Part shown: one piece after another, positions 62,264 to 64,000 of the stretch
How the letters are laid out: each line of letters opens with the position of its first letter
Numbering within the stretch: the first letter of the stretch is position 1
Origin: Strigamia acuminata
Lineage: Eukaryota > Arthropoda > Chilopoda > Geophilomorpha > Linotaeniidae
NCBI GenBank assembly: GCA_949358305.1
Contig: OX442315.1
Span: 17,386,427-17,450,426, forward strand
Direction of reading: 5' to 3'
DNA: 64,000 nucleotides
Notes under the pieces: model-generated
What the model was told of the DNA's origin: nothing
Databases searched by the model: none
Seen by the model: only the letters and a program-made list of their open reading frames with translations
Position numbers and translations under genes: made by a program

Positions 62264-64000
62264 CGACCTCAATTTTTTTTACCGGTCATTAAGCGTTGCT
62301 AATATAAACCTAAAAAAAAAATAGAAAAAAACACAACAAAAATAAATTTTTTAAGTAAAAAAATAAATAAAAAATAATTAATTATGCCGCCATAACGACG
62401 CCAACATAACCCGCACTTGGTTGCCAAGTAACAGAAACCAGATCGAGTTCGACGTTGACCCGAACAAAATGGTTTCTATTATTATAACGAGAGGTCAATA
62501 CGCAATGCGAAGTAAACACGCGGCACGTATGAGCGCCGATAAACGCATTTCTGAATGAAAAGCCGAGCGATCGATGAAATAGAGCAGTAACGTTAATACC
62601 GGTAATAGGTGAAGTATTTTGCAGACTGCAGCTCATTTTTCCGCTGTGATGCGCTGCGTTAAACGAGAAAAATGTATTCAATTCAACTTACCATTTCATA
62701 ATATCGGGTTGAAAACGAAGCGGTTCGTTTTTCCCGAGTCAACGCAGATGCAGGTTCATAGATGCTCTGATTCTGCTCATGCTACGGGCTCGAGTGATGA
62801 CGCACACCCCCAGCACAACCGAGTCCACCCGTACCTGATCCCCAGAGATGGTGATTGGCGCCCGCAATCGATAATGCGTTGGGATGCGCAAAGACAGCCA
62901 ATTTCAAAGGTATACAGCGTGGTCTAACGTGCGGCGTGCGTGAATAGTACGCAGTTTATGAGTCGCCTTGCCGTGCATTAATTCAGCCTGGTATGCTGGT
63001 GAGGTAAAGGAAAAGGGCGATTCAATAAAAGATGACGCTCCTATTCATATTGCTAACTGGATAAACAAAGGTAAGGCGCTTAAAGCGGGAATGCATAAAG
63101 GAAATGATAATAATAAAGGTAAACAAATTGGGAAGAAGTAAATGAGAGATGCTGATGGTTCTGGTGGGAGTAATATGGAGAAGCCCAGTGGGAAATGCCC
63201 GAATAAAATTGTTCGTTTTTATGAAGAAAGAAATTGTTTATTGCTGTTTAATTACCATGGAATAAAATTGTGTTTTTTTATTTTTTATATTAATAATAAT
63301 AATAATTATGATGAATGCAATCATCGCTCATATATATACAGATTTTTATATCACAATTTAATTTTTTTTTTATTAATTCCTATATAAATCGTATTAAAAA
63401 CAAAGCGTAACTGGTGGGGATTAAAAAGATAAGCTCGTTAAAATAAGTGTTAATTAAAATGAATGGGGAAAATGTCGGCTTCTTGAATTTCACTCTAATG
63501 GCGAGTTTTCCTGTATTAAAAAAAATATATATTATTATTATTTTTTTTAATTACAAGATTAGTTACAAATAGCGAATTAATGTGAGCCACAATTGGGCAA
63601 TAAGTGGCATTAAAAACCCAAGCTTAAAGCTTCATTTTTTCCCCCCAGTTTCAACATCTTAATGACGCCATTTTTAAATTACGCCACTCACCACCACCAC
63701 AGCGGGGTACACATTTTAAAAACTTGATCAAAATGGCCTTAACCGACAAATAAAACAGCACAAGTGATCATTTTAAGAACCAAACGAAGGTTATTTGACT
63801 AAAGACTTGACGACCAAACCCACAAAAATCAATAATTCTAAAAAAAAAAATAACCGGAAAACAAAATTCTCACTTAATTCCTCCAGGAGATTTGTGGCCC
63901 TCAAGAGCGTAAGCACACTAGCAATTAAATAGTTTCGTGTTAATAATTAATAAGCGAATTTATTACAAATCAATCGTTTTGCTTAAAGTCTTACTCTAGC
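62264..64000. other. 5' flank of the 53.6-62.3 kb gene
   Basis: A minus-strand acceptor-like T-rich tract at about 62311-62330, followed by GTTTATATTAGC, suggests a 5' UTR exon just upstream of the ATG. The minus-strand ORF at 62382-62681 (84 codons from an internal ATG, MSCSLQNTSPITG...) and a + strand ORF at 62619-62927 overlap each other; neither is convincing. The rest is AT-rich with no gene, RNA or repeat seen. Confidence 0.4.

Noticed and set aside
62382-62927. Overlapping ORFs on both strands upstream of the unknown minus-strand gene
   Set aside because: They contradict each other, have no splice support, and lie where a 5' UTR and promoter are expected.

Overview
The window is eukaryotic nuclear DNA from an animal: AT-rich, with genes split by short introns (mostly 50-300 bp, GT-AG) and products that are clearly metazoan (MYD88, MEIOC, DLGAP, guanylate-binding proteins, DNAJC9, ribosomal protein L23). 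The compact introns, low GC and gene set fit an invertebrate chordate such as a tunicate. That is an inference from style and content; no single diagnostic sequence proves it. Gene models below were built by matching exon phases across GT-AG junctions; where a total is given, the joined exons are an exact multiple of three.

Layout. 0.3-4.2 kb (-): MEIOC. 5.2-7.5 kb (-): DNAJC9 with an unusually long charged, AT-hook-like tail. 8.5-8.7 kb (+): a tiny mitochondrial-type membrane protein. 9.9-15.4 kb (-): a DLGAP/SAPAP-family scaffold with two possible 5' ends. 18.4-19.3 kb (-): RPL23. 19.6-21.5 kb (-): MYD88 (death domain + TIR + tail). 22.0-22.4 kb (+): a small two-exon unknown. 22.8-38.2 kb (+): a cluster of three guanylate-binding-protein (GBP) genes. 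Two are intact with CaaX tails; the third is a decayed copy. The intact and decayed copies are separated by a young Ty3/Gypsy LTR retrotransposon (30,371-35,261, - strand, LTRs identical by eye, 5-bp target duplication). 39.1-44.9 kb (-): an 11-exon coiled-coil protein with an N-myristoylation-type start. 45-53.5 kb: no recognised gene; it holds one possible membrane smORF and a cluster of ETS-type sites. 53.6-62.3 kb (-): an unknown gene whose inferred 7.5-kb intron holds two MITE-like elements, one carrying a 43-bp minisatellite.

How it fits together. MYD88 (Toll/IL-1 receptor adaptor) lies immediately next to the GBP cluster. GBPs are classic interferon-inducible effectors in vertebrates, and the third GBP copy has a perfect IRF-type GAAACTGAAA element about 100 bp upstream. 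The 19.6-38.2 kb block therefore looks like an innate-immune neighbourhood that is being remodelled by duplication, microhomology deletion and transposon insertion. The other genes are ordinary housekeeping or neuronal/germline genes with no obvious functional link to it.
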